NCBI GenBank assembly: GCA_964482955.1
Contig: CAYZZW010000002.1
Span: forward strand, 77,594 to 141,593
DNA: 64,000 bases
Direction of reading: 5' to 3'
Source of the DNA: JAPLSN01 sp964482955
GTDB taxonomy: Bacteria > Spirochaetota > Spirochaetia > Treponematales > UBA12059
Position 1 is the stretch's first letter; each line of letters begins with the position of its first letter. Shown here one piece after another: positions 22,896-31,019 of the stretch. A program made the position numbers and the translations under genes. The notes under the pieces were generated by a model, which did not search any database, had not been told where the DNA came from, and worked only from the letters and a program-made list of their open reading frames with translations.

Positions 22896-25669
22896 GGCCT
22901 GCTCGCGCGCGTCGGTTCGTCGGCATCGTCGTCGCTTTCGTCCTCGCCGCCGGCTCCGCCCATGCGGCGCCCGACCCGGACGCCCGGCGTCTCGTCGCGA
23001 CGGAATGGTTCGACATCGTGTTCCGCGAGCGCGACCGGTACTCCGCGGAGCGTCTCGCCGGATTCGCCGACGCCGCGTACGAGGAACTCGCCGCGCGGCT
23101 CGAGGTCGACACGCCGCGCAGGCTGACGATCGTCCTCGGTTCGTCCCTGTTCATGACGTCGTACGATCCCATGTCGTCCGGCGTCATCTCGATCGAAACG
23201 GGCTTCGCGCTTTTCGGCTCGCTGGGCGGGTCGCTGCCGTACGAGGACGCGCTCGAAAGCGCGTTCCGGCGCGAGGCGGCCAAGGCGCTCGCCTTGGGCA
23301 AGGTCGGAGCGTTCCAAGGAGCCGTCGCCGCGGCGTTCGGAAGGCCGCTCGACACGACGTACTGGACCGCCCCGCCTCAATTGGGCGAAGGCTCGGGCGC
23401 CCTGTTCGAAAGCCGCGAGGGGCTCGGCCGCGCGGAGGATCCGATCGTCGGAGCCGTAGTCCGGCAGGATATCCTCGAAGGCGGGTTCAAGGATTTCACG
23501 CGGGTTTCGGGCGTCCGCGACACGAACGATGCCGAACGCGCGCTCGAGGCGTACGGCGCGCGTTTCGCCCGGTGGCTCGTCGCGCGCTTCGGTCCCGAGA
23601 AATACGCGGAGCTCTGGCGACGAGTCGGCGCGGGTTTTCCGCTCGAGCCCTTCGGCCGGCTCGGCCCGTTCCGCGGCGCGTTCGAATCGGTCTACGCCGC
23701 GACGCTCGACGACGCGTGGCGCGCGTTCGGCGCCGACGAAGCGACCCGCGCGCCGGTGCGGACGGACGCGACGCGGGTCGCGCCGGTCGGCATGGACGCC
23801 GTTCTCTGCGCGGCCGGGAACCGGTTGTACTACGCGGATTGCACGGAATTGTCCGTTCGCTCCTTGGATCCGACGACCGGTGCGGTCTCGCCACTGGCCG
23901 GCATGACGCCCGCGTTCCGGCTTTCGGCTTCCGCGGACGGAACCAGGCTCCTCGTCTCGACGATCGGTCTGGTGCCGACCGTCGTCGAATTCGATACGGA
24001 ACGCGGGACGCGGACCGGAACGGAATGGGAGGGACTCGGAGACGCCGCGTTCGCGGGTCCGGGACGCATCGTCGCCGTGCGCATGGACGGCATGGAAGGC
24101 GATCTTGTCCTGTCGAGTCCGGACGGCGAGCGGGTGCTGGCGGAAGCCGGGCCCGCTCGCACGTTCTTCTCGCCCTGCGCCGAGCCCGACGGATCGGCCG
24201 TCTACGCGTTGGTCCGCGAAGCGGGCGTCGTTTCGATCCTGCGCTTTTCCTCCCTCGACGCGCCGGACGGCCCGGTCGCGGAGCGGCTTTCGCCTCCCCC
24301 AGGCACGACGTGGATCCGCTACTTGTCGTTCGGCGACGGCGTCCTCCGCGCCGCGTGGGACGACGGCTCGTTCTACCGCCTGCTCGAAATCGAAGCCGGC
24401 GAAACGAGGCGGCAGACGGTGCCGCTGTCGGGCGGCGTCCACGCGCCCGTCGCGCTCGGATCGTCGGTGTATTACCTCGGTCGCTTTTCCGGCGGAGACG
24501 CGGTTTGCCGTTTCCCGTCCGATCGCGCCGGTTTCGGGTTCGAAGCGGCGCCCGCGGAGTGGCTGCCGTACCGGCCCGCTCCGGATCCCGCTCCGGCCGA
24601 TGACGCGCGCGCCGTGTCCGTCGAACGGCCCTACGGGTTCATGGCCGGCTTCGCGCCGTATTTCTGGCACCCGACCGTGGCCCTGTCCTCCGGAAAGACG
24701 ATCGGCGCCGCGGGCTTCGCGGCCTACGCGACGAATCCGACGCGCGACGCGGCGGCTACGGTGGCCGGTGGCTGGAGCTTCGACGTCTCCGTGCCGGAGT
24801 GGGCGGTTTCCATGGACTTCGGACTTTCTCCCCTCGTGTCCTTCGGTCTCGTCGAACGGGCCGCCCGGGACGAAGCCGCCGATCTCGCGGATGTGGAGAG
24901 CGCGGCTCGCGTCGGTCTGTACCTCGACGGCGGCAAGTCCGTCGGGCTCTCCGGCGGGTTTCTCGGACTCCGCGCCGCCGACGGCTCCGGCGGGGACTTC
25001 GGCCCCTGGACGACGGCGTACGCGACCGCGCGCGCCGACCTGGCCTTGGCGCTGCCGTTCGCGAAAGCCGGCGAGAGGGGAATCTCGTCGTCGTTCTCGG
25101 TCTCGCTCGGCGCCCAGGGCGCGTGGGGCCTCGACGACGAACGAGCGGGACGCTTCCGTTTCGGCGCCGGCGGCGAAGGGCGCCTCTCGCTCGGAGCGTT
25201 GTCCGTCGGACTCGGCGGCGGGTACGCGGCGACGGCGGGCGCCGGTTTCGGACCGGACGGGTACGCGCTCGAGGCGGACGAACGGTGGATCCTGGAAGAC
25301 CGGGAAACCTATCGCCCCATGGGAGGCTTGGCTTCGCCCTCGGGCGACGGCGTGGCGACCTGGTACGTCCAGGGCGAAACGGCGCTGCGACTCGCTCGCG
25401 CGCCGGTGGACGCGCTTTTCGGCCCAGCGTACTTGAACGGGCTGTCGGTGCACGCCGGCGTCCGCGGCGCGCTCGCGCCGGAGGCTCTCTGGCACGACGA
25501 CGCGGGCTTTGTCGATTGGCGGTACGCGTGTTTCGGGCGCTTGTCCCTCGATTGGGCGCCCGCGATCGGGTTCGCGTCGCGCATGCGTCTCCGCTCGTTC
25601 CTCGACGTGTGGTACGCCCCCGAAACCGGGGAATATGGCGTCGATTTCACGTTCGGCGGCGCGCCTTGA
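22892..25669 (+). CDS. Exported protein with peptidase-like start, propeller and predicted outer-membrane barrel
   Basis: A 925-residue secreted protein with a signal peptide (ending AGSAHA). The first 260 residues look like a degenerate zinc-peptidase fold of the gluzincin type (WFDIVFRERDRYSAERLAGF and a possible helix with EDALESAFRREAAKAL, but no HExxH). Residues about 290-560 repeat a beta-propeller pattern (TEWEGLGDAAFAGPGRIVAV and similar). The last 320 residues alternate short amphipathic strands and end in a Phe-containing strand (VDFTFGGAP), as in outer-membrane beta-barrels. I do not recognise a named family. It is translationally coupled to the Ntn-hydrolase lipoprotein, so the two probably act together at the cell envelope. 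Confidence 0.65.
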   Translation: MRPARARRFVGIVVAFVLAAGSAHAAPDPDARRLVATEWFDIVFRERDRYSAERLAGFADAAYEELAARLEVDTPRRLTIVLGSSLFMTSYDPMSSGVISIETGFALFGSLGGSLPYEDALESAFRREAAKALALGKVGAFQGAVAAAFGRPLDTTYWTAPPQLGEGSGALFESREGLGRAEDPIVGAVVRQDILEGGFKDFTRVSGVRDTNDAERALEAYGARFARWLVARFGPEKYAELWRRVGAGFPLEPFGRLGPFRGAFESVYAATLDDAWRAFGADEATRAPVRTDATRVAPVGMDAVLCAAGNRLYYADCTELSVRSLDPTTGAVSPLAGMTPAFRLSASADGTRLLVSTIGLVPTVVEFDTERGTRTGTEWEGLGDAAFAGPGRIVAVRMDGMEGDLVLSSPDGERVLAEAGPARTFFSPCAEPDGSAVYALVREAGVVSILRFSSLDAPDGPVAERLSPPPGTTWIRYLSFGDGVLRAAWDDGSFYRLLEIEAGETRRQTVPLSGGVHAPVALGSSVYYLGRFSGGDAVCRFPSDRAGFGFEAAPAEWLPYRPAPDPAPADDARAVSVERPYGFMAGFAPYFWHPTVALSSGKTIGAAGFAAYATNPTRDAAATVAGGWSFDVSVPEWAVSMDFGLSPLVSFGLVERAARDEAADLADVESAARVGLYLDGGKSVGLSGGFLGLRAADGSGGDFGPWTTAYATARADLALALPFAKAGERGISSSFSVSLGAQGAWGLDDERAGRFRFGAGGEGRLSLGALSVGLGGGYAATAGAGFGPDGYALEADERWILEDRETYRPMGGLASPSGDGVATWYVQGETALRLARAPVDALFGPAYLNGLSVHAGVRGALAPEALWHDDAGFVDWRYACFGRLSLDWAPAIGFASRMRLRSFLDVWYAPETGEYGVDFTFGGAP

Positions 25670-25686
25670 CGGAATCCGAAGGCGGC

Positions 25687-25715
25687 TTGGCAGGCGGGGA
25701 CGTATCGCGTATCCT
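25687..25715 (+). promoter_or_regulatory. Candidate leaderless promoter of the two-component operon
   Basis: TTGGCA (25687-25692), 17-base spacer, TATCCT (25710-25715), then seven bases to the ATG at 25723. The -35 matches consensus at five of six positions. Confidence 0.55.
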
Positions 25716-25722
25716 CGCCGCG

Positions 25723-27207
25723 ATGAAGAAGCGACCGGTCGGAACCGTCGGGCCGTTCCTGCGCCTGTGGTTCCCCATGTGGATGATCTATTTCGTCACG
25801 ACGACGGTGGCCTCCGTCGTCGTTCTCGTCGTTCTGATTTTCACCCAATTCGGCGATATGCCGAGCCGCCAGGGCAAGCTGCTGCTGGAGTTCGCGCGCG
25901 CGACCGTCGCGGAGCAAGCCGTCATCTTCGAGACGTCGGAACTCGGCGACCTCGGGCGGCGGGCCATGCTCCGTTCGCTCGAAAACCGCCTCGCGAACTA
26001 CGCGAGGGAAAACCGTCTTTCGAAACGGATACCCGGCGAATGGCTCGGTGTCGCGCTCGCCCTGCCGGGAGCCGCGGGCACGATCGAGGAAGGACTGCCG
26101 GGCCGCGAAATGACGGCCGACGCGCGCGAACGGCTGGTCCGGATCGCCGAAGACACGCTCGACGGGGTCGAGCGCTCGGCCGTCATGGACGGCGGCATCT
26201 ACGCCGCGGTTCCCGTGCGGCAGGCGGCCGCGTCCCCCGCGTCGCGGCCCGCGGCGGTGATCGCCTTCGCGCATATCGCGGAACGCTACGGGCTTCCGGA
26301 TCTCGTCGGTTTTCTCGGAGCCGGCGTCCTCAACATTTCCCTCCTCTTGCTCCTGCCGGGCGGAGCCATCGCGGGCTTCGTGTTCGCGCTCGCCCTCAGG
26401 CGGCGCATCGTGCCGCTCCGCGCATCCGCGGAAGGTTTCCTCGCGGGCGATTTCACGGTCAACAAGACCGGTCCGTCCCGCGACGAGCTCGGATTGCTCT
26501 CGTCGGCGCTCGCGCGGCTCGGCGAAGGGCTGCCGGGCTTGCTCGCGGGCAGCCAGGAGCGGGGCGTGTGGGAGGAGCGGAGCCGCATCGCGCGCGAGCT
26601 GCACGACGGGCTCAAGCAGGAGCTCTTCGCGCTGTCGCTCAACGCGGGCGCGCTGGCGCGTCGCCCCGAGCTCGGCGACGGCAAGTGCGCGGCCATGGCC
26701 TCCGACCTCGAGCGAGGCATCGGACAGGCGCTTTCCCGCACGCAGGACATGCTGGAAGCCTTCTCGCCGGCCATCGTCACGCCGGAGAACCTCGGCGCCA
26801 TGATCGCCGCGGAGCTCGGCCGCTGGAAGGACTCCGGCCGCGGCTTCGAGGAGACCCTCGACATCGACGCCCTGCCCGAAGACGACCGGACGGCGAACGC
26901 GTCGTTCTGGATCGCGCGGGAAGCGATCGGCAACGCCGCGAAGCATTCCGGCTGCTCGAAGCTCGCCGCGCGGCTCTTCCGCAAGGACGGCGCGTTCATG
27001 CTGTCGATCGAGGACGACGGTCACGGCATCGCCCCGTCCAAGGCGAACGGACGGGCGCGATCCGGCGCGACGCGCGAACGGGCCGGCATGGGACTCGGGC
27101 TCATGCGGAGCCGCGCCCGGGAGGCGGGCGGACAGGTCGTCATGGAAACGCGCGAAGGCGGTACGACGGTGCTCGCCGTGTTTTCGGAGGAGGCGATCAA
27201 GCCATGA
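25723..27207 (+). CDS. NarX/DesK-type sensor histidine kinase
   Basis: A 494-residue membrane sensor. One N-terminal membrane segment (about residues 12-38), a periplasmic domain of about 150 residues, a second membrane segment (about 195-225) and a HAMP-like linker lead into a HisKA_3 domain with the phosphoacceptor His294 in RIARELHDGLKQEL. The HATPase domain shows N-box ANASFWIAREAIGNAAKHSG, G1 DDGHGIA and GMGLGLMRSRAR. It pairs with the response regulator that overlaps it as ATGA. The signal is unknown; location next to the envelope hydrolase operon suggests envelope sensing. The ATG is chosen because TATCCT lies seven bases upstream. Confidence 0.9.
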   Translation: MKKRPVGTVGPFLRLWFPMWMIYFVTTTVASVVVLVVLIFTQFGDMPSRQGKLLLEFARATVAEQAVIFETSELGDLGRRAMLRSLENRLANYARENRLSKRIPGEWLGVALALPGAAGTIEEGLPGREMTADARERLVRIAEDTLDGVERSAVMDGGIYAAVPVRQAAASPASRPAAVIAFAHIAERYGLPDLVGFLGAGVLNISLLLLLPGGAIAGFVFALALRRRIVPLRASAEGFLAGDFTVNKTGPSRDELGLLSSALARLGEGLPGLLAGSQERGVWEERSRIARELHDGLKQELFALSLNAGALARRPELGDGKCAAMASDLERGIGQALSRTQDMLEAFSPAIVTPENLGAMIAAELGRWKDSGRGFEETLDIDALPEDDRTANASFWIAREAIGNAAKHSGCSKLAARLFRKDGAFMLSIEDDGHGIAPSKANGRARSGATRERAGMGLGLMRSRAREAGGQVVMETREGGTTVLAVFSEEAIKP

Positions 27208-27842
27208 ATGCCGCGAAGAAAACCCGAATCGTCGTGGCCGACGACCATCCGCTCGTGCGCGACGGCATCCGGAACGCGCTGTCCTCGTTCCCCGATCTCG
27301 AGGTCGTGGCGGAAGCCGCGAACGGTACCGTCGCTCTCGAGCGCGCGCTCGAAGGGATCGCGGACGTGCTCCTTCTCGACCTGTCCATGCCGGGCGTTCC
27401 GGCGCTCGAGGTGATCGCGAAGCTGAAGGACCGGACGCCGCGCGTCGTCGTGCTCACGTCCAGCCAGAACCCCGACGAACTGTCCGCCGCGCTCGAGGCG
27501 GGCGCCGTCAGCGTGCTCATGAAGAACGTCGGAGGCGACACCCTCGCCGCGGCGCTCCGCATGGCTTCGCGCGGCGAGCATTACTGGGAGCCGTCGAGCT
27601 CCGGCCTCGTCATGGAGTCGTTCAAGAAGCGCGGCAAGCCCGCCGACGATCCGTTCCGCGGCCTGACCGCCCGCGAACGCGAAGTGCTCGAACTCGTTTC
27701 GCAGGGCAAGACGAACGGCGAGATCGCCGCGGAGCTCTTCCTGAGCGAGAAGACCGTGAAGGTGCACGTCGGGAATATCCTGGCGAAGGTGGGGCTGCCC
27801 GACCGCACGAAGCTCGCGGTGCTGGCCTTGAGCCGCAAATGA
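27204..27842 (+). CDS. NarL/LuxR-type response regulator
   Basis: A 212-residue DNA-binding regulator, cognate to the upstream kinase. The receiver domain has the acidic pair Asp13/Asp14 and the phosphoacceptor Asp59 in VLLLDLSMPG. The C-terminal LuxR helix-turn-helix contains LTAREREVLELVSQGKTNGE and LFLSEKTVKVHVGNIL. The start overlaps the kinase stop as ATGA. A small inverted pair CGGAGC/GCTCCG lies just after the stop before the convergent peptidase gene. Confidence 0.95.
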   Translation: MNAAKKTRIVVADDHPLVRDGIRNALSSFPDLEVVAEAANGTVALERALEGIADVLLLDLSMPGVPALEVIAKLKDRTPRVVVLTSSQNPDELSAALEAGAVSVLMKNVGGDTLAAALRMASRGEHYWEPSSSGLVMESFKKRGKPADDPFRGLTAREREVLELVSQGKTNGEIAAELFLSEKTVKVHVGNILAKVGLPDRTKLAVLALSRK

Positions 27843-27870
27843 GCGGAGCCGGTTCGAAAAGCTCCGACCG

Positions 27871-28668
27871 TCAACCGACCATCGAAAATCCGAAATAGCG
27901 CTCGAGCAGCCCGAAAACCTCCGGATACTCGGACAGGAGCACGGCCGGCTTTTCGAAAAAGTACTCGCAGCACACCGCGAAGAATTCCCCGGGATCCTCC
28001 GCGGCGTACTCGTCGATGCGGGGAACGGCGCGCCGTCCGCGGCCGTGGCTTTTCCGCGGGCGGGGCGCGGCCAGCTTGCGTTTGAGGTCGTCGTACGCGG
28101 CGCCGAATACGCGGGCCCACTCGGCGTTCGACAGACCGCGCGGCAGGGGCGGGCGGCCGTCGATCGAGCCGTCCAGCTCGTCGAGCTTGTGCGCCGCTTC
28201 GTGGACGACGACGTTGAAGCCGTCGCCCCAGCCCGACTCCTCGACGTCGCGCAGCGACAGCACCACCGGCCCGAGAGCCGACACTTCGCCGGCCAGGTCG
28301 TCCTCGTATTCCTCCCACGCGTTGTCCGTGAGCGCCCGCGACTGCGTGACCCGGTAGTCCTCGCGCACGACGATGATCGTGTGCCACTTCCGGTAGACAT
28401 CGAGCCCGAGCTCCAGCACGGGCAGGCACGCTTGCGCCGCGATGGAGACGAAATCGCGCGGATCGAGCTTGAGCTCGGGATCGGCCGAAAAATCCTTTTC
28501 GGCCAGAAACGCCGTCGTCAGGTAGCGGAGGCGGGCGCGTCTCGTCTCGTCGAGCGGGCGGAAGATCGGGTGCTCGGAGAGCGCCCACGCCCAGTCGTCG
28601 TCGGCGATCGGATTGGCCTTCGCGGCGCGTTCGCGTTTCCGCTCGCGCAGTTCCGAGAAAATGCCCAT
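27871..28668 (-). CDS. MtfA/M90-family zinc peptidase
   Basis: A 265-residue cytoplasmic protein of the MtfA (YeeI) family, zinc aminopeptidases that in enteric bacteria bind Mlc and relieve glucose-uptake repression. The zinc signature HEAAH is at residues 156-160 (FNVVVHEAAHKLDELDG), with the third ligand region at DPGEFFAVCCEYFF. The N-terminus IFSELRERKRER is typical. It starts one base after the glutamine synthetase stop, so the two are cotranscribed. Whether it regulates sugar uptake in this organism is unknown. Confidence 0.9.
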   Translation of the reverse strand: MGIFSELRERKRERAAKANPIADDDWAWALSEHPIFRPLDETRRARLRYLTTAFLAEKDFSADPELKLDPRDFVSIAAQACLPVLELGLDVYRKWHTIIVVREDYRVTQSRALTDNAWEEYEDDLAGEVSALGPVVLSLRDVEESGWGDGFNVVVHEAAHKLDELDGSIDGRPPLPRGLSNAEWARVFGAAYDDLKRKLAAPRPRKSHGRGRRAVPRIDEYAAEDPGEFFAVCCEYFFEKPAVLLSEYPEVFGLLERYFGFSMVG

Positions 28669-28669
28669 G

Positions 28670-30781
28670 TCAGATCCGGAACATCAAGTCCGAGTAGCCG
28701 GGGAAGGGCCAGAGCCCGTTCGGGACGAAGCGTTCCAGCTCGTCGGCTTCCGCCCTGAGCGTCTTCATCGCCGGAAGCAGCGCGTCGCGGACGCGTTTCG
28801 CGGTTTCGAGCGGCGACGCCTCCGCCGAAGATCCCGGGTCGTTCGCGAGCCGGTCGAGCGTTTCGGTCGCCTCGAGGAACCGCTCCAGGATTCGCGCGAC
28901 GGCGCCCGCGTGTCGCGCCGTCGCGGACGACTCCGCCCCGACGGCCTCGCACGCCCGCCGCGCCCGGACGAGGGCTTCCGCCGCCGCGGGGGCGATCTCG
29001 CGCCGCGCCATGTCGACCATGACGCGGGCTTCGATGACGACGCGCTTCGCGTAGCGTTCGAGCTCGGTGTGGTAGACGGCGTCGAGCTCCGCGGGGGCGA
29101 AGACGCCCTGGCGCCCGAGCATCGCCTGCGCCTCCGGCTCCACGAGGGCGGGCAACGCGTCCGGCGTGGTCGGCAGGTTGGCGAGCCCGCGCCGCGCGGC
29201 TTCGGCCACCCACTCCGCCGAATAGCCGTTGCCGTCGAACGAGACGCGGCGGTGCTCCGCCCACGACGCCGCGACGATATCGAACGCGGCGCGCTCCGGA
29301 TCGTCCGCTTTCTCGAGCGCGTCCGCGAAGCGCGACAGGACGTCCGCGACCGCGGCGTTCAGGACGGCGGTGGGCGTGGAGACGGACTCGCTCGACGGCG
29401 GCATGCGGAATTCGAACTTGTTGCCCGTGAACGCGAAGGGGCTCGTGCGGTTGCGGTCGGAGGCGTCGCGCGGGAAGCGCGCGATCGTGGACGCCCCCAT
29501 CCGCAGGTCCGAGACCGCGCGCGGCCGGTCCTTTCCCCCCGCGGCCACCCGGTCGAACAAGCCGGCCAGCTGCCCGCCCAGGAAGACGGAGATGATGGCC
29601 GGCGGCGCCTCGTTCGATCCGAGCCGGAGGTCGTTGCCGGCGCTCGCGACCGACGCCCTGAGCTGCGGCGCCCAGCGGTCCACCGCCTCCACGACGGCCG
29701 CCATGAAGACGAGGAATTCGGCGTCGGACCCCGGATCGTCTCCCGGGTCGAAGAGGTTCCGGCCGTCCGCCGACAGCGACCAGTTGATGTGCTTCCCGGA
29801 GCCGTTCACGCCCGCGAAGGGCTTTTCGTGGAGCAGCGCGACGAGCCCGTGGCGCTCCGCCACCTTGCGGAGTATCTCCATCACGAGCTGGTTCGCGTCC
29901 GCGGCCGTGTTGGCGCCGGAATAGACGGAGGCGATCTCGTACTGGTTCGGCGCCACTTCCTTGTGCTGCGTCTTGGCCGGCACGCCGAGCTTCCAGAGCT
30001 CGAGGTTAAGCTCGCGCATGAAGCCGGCCGCGCGGTCGGGGATCTGCCCGTAATAGTGGTCCTCGAGCTCTTGCCCCTTCGGGGCCGGAGCGCCGAACAG
30101 CGTGCGGCCGCACAACCTGAGGTCGAGTCGCCGGTCGTGGAGTTCGCGCTCGACGAGGAAGTACTCCTGCTCGGGGCCGGCGCAGGGAATGACGCGCTTG
30201 ACGTCGGAACGGCCGAGCGCGCGCAGCACGCGGAGGGCCTGGCGCTCGATCGCCTCCATCGAGCGGAGCAGCGGCAGCTTCTTGTCCAGCGCCTCGCCGT
30301 GGTAGGACACGAAGGCGGTGGGGATGTAGAGCGTGAGCCCGGCGCCGTCGTCCTTGAGGAAGGCGGGGCTCGTCACGTCCCACGCCGTGTAGCCGCGCGC
30401 CTCGAACGTGGCCCGGAGCCCGCCGGACGGGAAGCTCGACGCGTCCGACTCGCCCTTGGTCAGCTCGCGCCCCGAGAACTCCATGAGCACGGTGCCGTCG
30501 CCCGTGGGGCTGATGAAGGAATCGTGCTTTTCCGCGGTGCGGCCCGTGAGGGGCTGGAACCAGTGCGTGAAGTGCGTCGCGCCGCGCTCGATCGCCCAGT
30601 CCTTCATCGCGTTGGCCACGACTTCGGCGGTCTGCGGCGACAGCTCCGTGCGTCCCGACTGGACGACCTTGAGCTCCTGGTACACCGATTTCGGAAGACG
30701 CTCGCGCATCACGCGGTCGTCGAAGCGATTGACGCCATACAGCCGCTCGAGCGGCTCGCCGTGTTCGATGGTCCTGCCCAT
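28670..30781 (-). CDS. glnN: Type III glutamine synthetase
   Basis: A 703-residue enzyme that makes glutamine from glutamate, ammonia and ATP in the cytoplasm. Length matches the long type III family (about 700-730 residues) rather than type I (about 450). Characteristic segments include HFTHWFQPLTGRTAEKHDSF near the N-terminus, the active-site stretch CAGPEQEYFLV, GSGKHINWS and the EFRMPPSS region. The ATG at 30781 has GGGGGAA upstream, and that Shine-Dalgarno can be sequestered in a hairpin. It is cotranscribed with the MtfA-like peptidase. Confidence 0.93.
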   Translation of the reverse strand: MGRTIEHGEPLERLYGVNRFDDRVMRERLPKSVYQELKVVQSGRTELSPQTAEVVANAMKDWAIERGATHFTHWFQPLTGRTAEKHDSFISPTGDGTVLMEFSGRELTKGESDASSFPSGGLRATFEARGYTAWDVTSPAFLKDDGAGLTLYIPTAFVSYHGEALDKKLPLLRSMEAIERQALRVLRALGRSDVKRVIPCAGPEQEYFLVERELHDRRLDLRLCGRTLFGAPAPKGQELEDHYYGQIPDRAAGFMRELNLELWKLGVPAKTQHKEVAPNQYEIASVYSGANTAADANQLVMEILRKVAERHGLVALLHEKPFAGVNGSGKHINWSLSADGRNLFDPGDDPGSDAEFLVFMAAVVEAVDRWAPQLRASVASAGNDLRLGSNEAPPAIISVFLGGQLAGLFDRVAAGGKDRPRAVSDLRMGASTIARFPRDASDRNRTSPFAFTGNKFEFRMPPSSESVSTPTAVLNAAVADVLSRFADALEKADDPERAAFDIVAASWAEHRRVSFDGNGYSAEWVAEAARRGLANLPTTPDALPALVEPEAQAMLGRQGVFAPAELDAVYHTELERYAKRVVIEARVMVDMARREIAPAAAEALVRARRACEAVGAESSATARHAGAVARILERFLEATETLDRLANDPGSSAEASPLETAKRVRDALLPAMKTLRAEADELERFVPNGLWPFPGYSDLMFRI

Positions 30782-30810
30782 GATTCCCCCGTGGCGGGAA
30801 TCATGCCCGC
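30782..30810 (-). promoter_or_regulatory. glnN: Shine-Dalgarno-sequestering hairpins before glnN
   Basis: GATTCCC and GGGAATC (30782-30788 with 30796-30802) form a seven-base-pair stem that ends directly at the ATG and buries the GGGGGAA ribosome-binding site. An alternative stem GCGGG/CCCGC (30794-30798 with 30806-30810) uses the same bases and would free the site. Two-state translational control is inferred. Confidence 0.45.
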
Positions 30811-30902
30811 GTTTCGGACATTTTTCCAGTACCGCGCCCCGCGCGTTCGCCCGGAGCGGCGACGAGCTTCGCCCGTCGATTCCTTGGTCGGGAAGCGGGT
30901 TC

Positions 30903-31016
30903 TCGGGCGCCTCCGCCGCGCGCGCCCGCGCGGCGGACCGGGCTGTCCGCTTCAAATCCTCGGTCGCGGCCGGCGCCGCTCCCTCCGGGTTTTACGCTTC
31001 CATCCCTGGCGCGGCC
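30903..31016 (-). repeat. Structured dispersed element, copy A
   Basis: Read on the minus strand: left box GCGCCAGGGATGGAAGCG then TAAAACCC, a variable middle with a GCGGC/GCCGC stem, right box AGGATTTGAAGCGGACAG (30938-30960), a perfect 10-base-pair hairpin TCCGCCGCGC/GCGCGGCGGA (30912-30937) and the 3' box GGCGCCCG. The same order of boxes occurs at 62005-62147 with different hairpin sequence. It begins four bases after the stop of the DUF2156 gene. Confidence 0.75.
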
Positions 31017-31019
31017 CGA

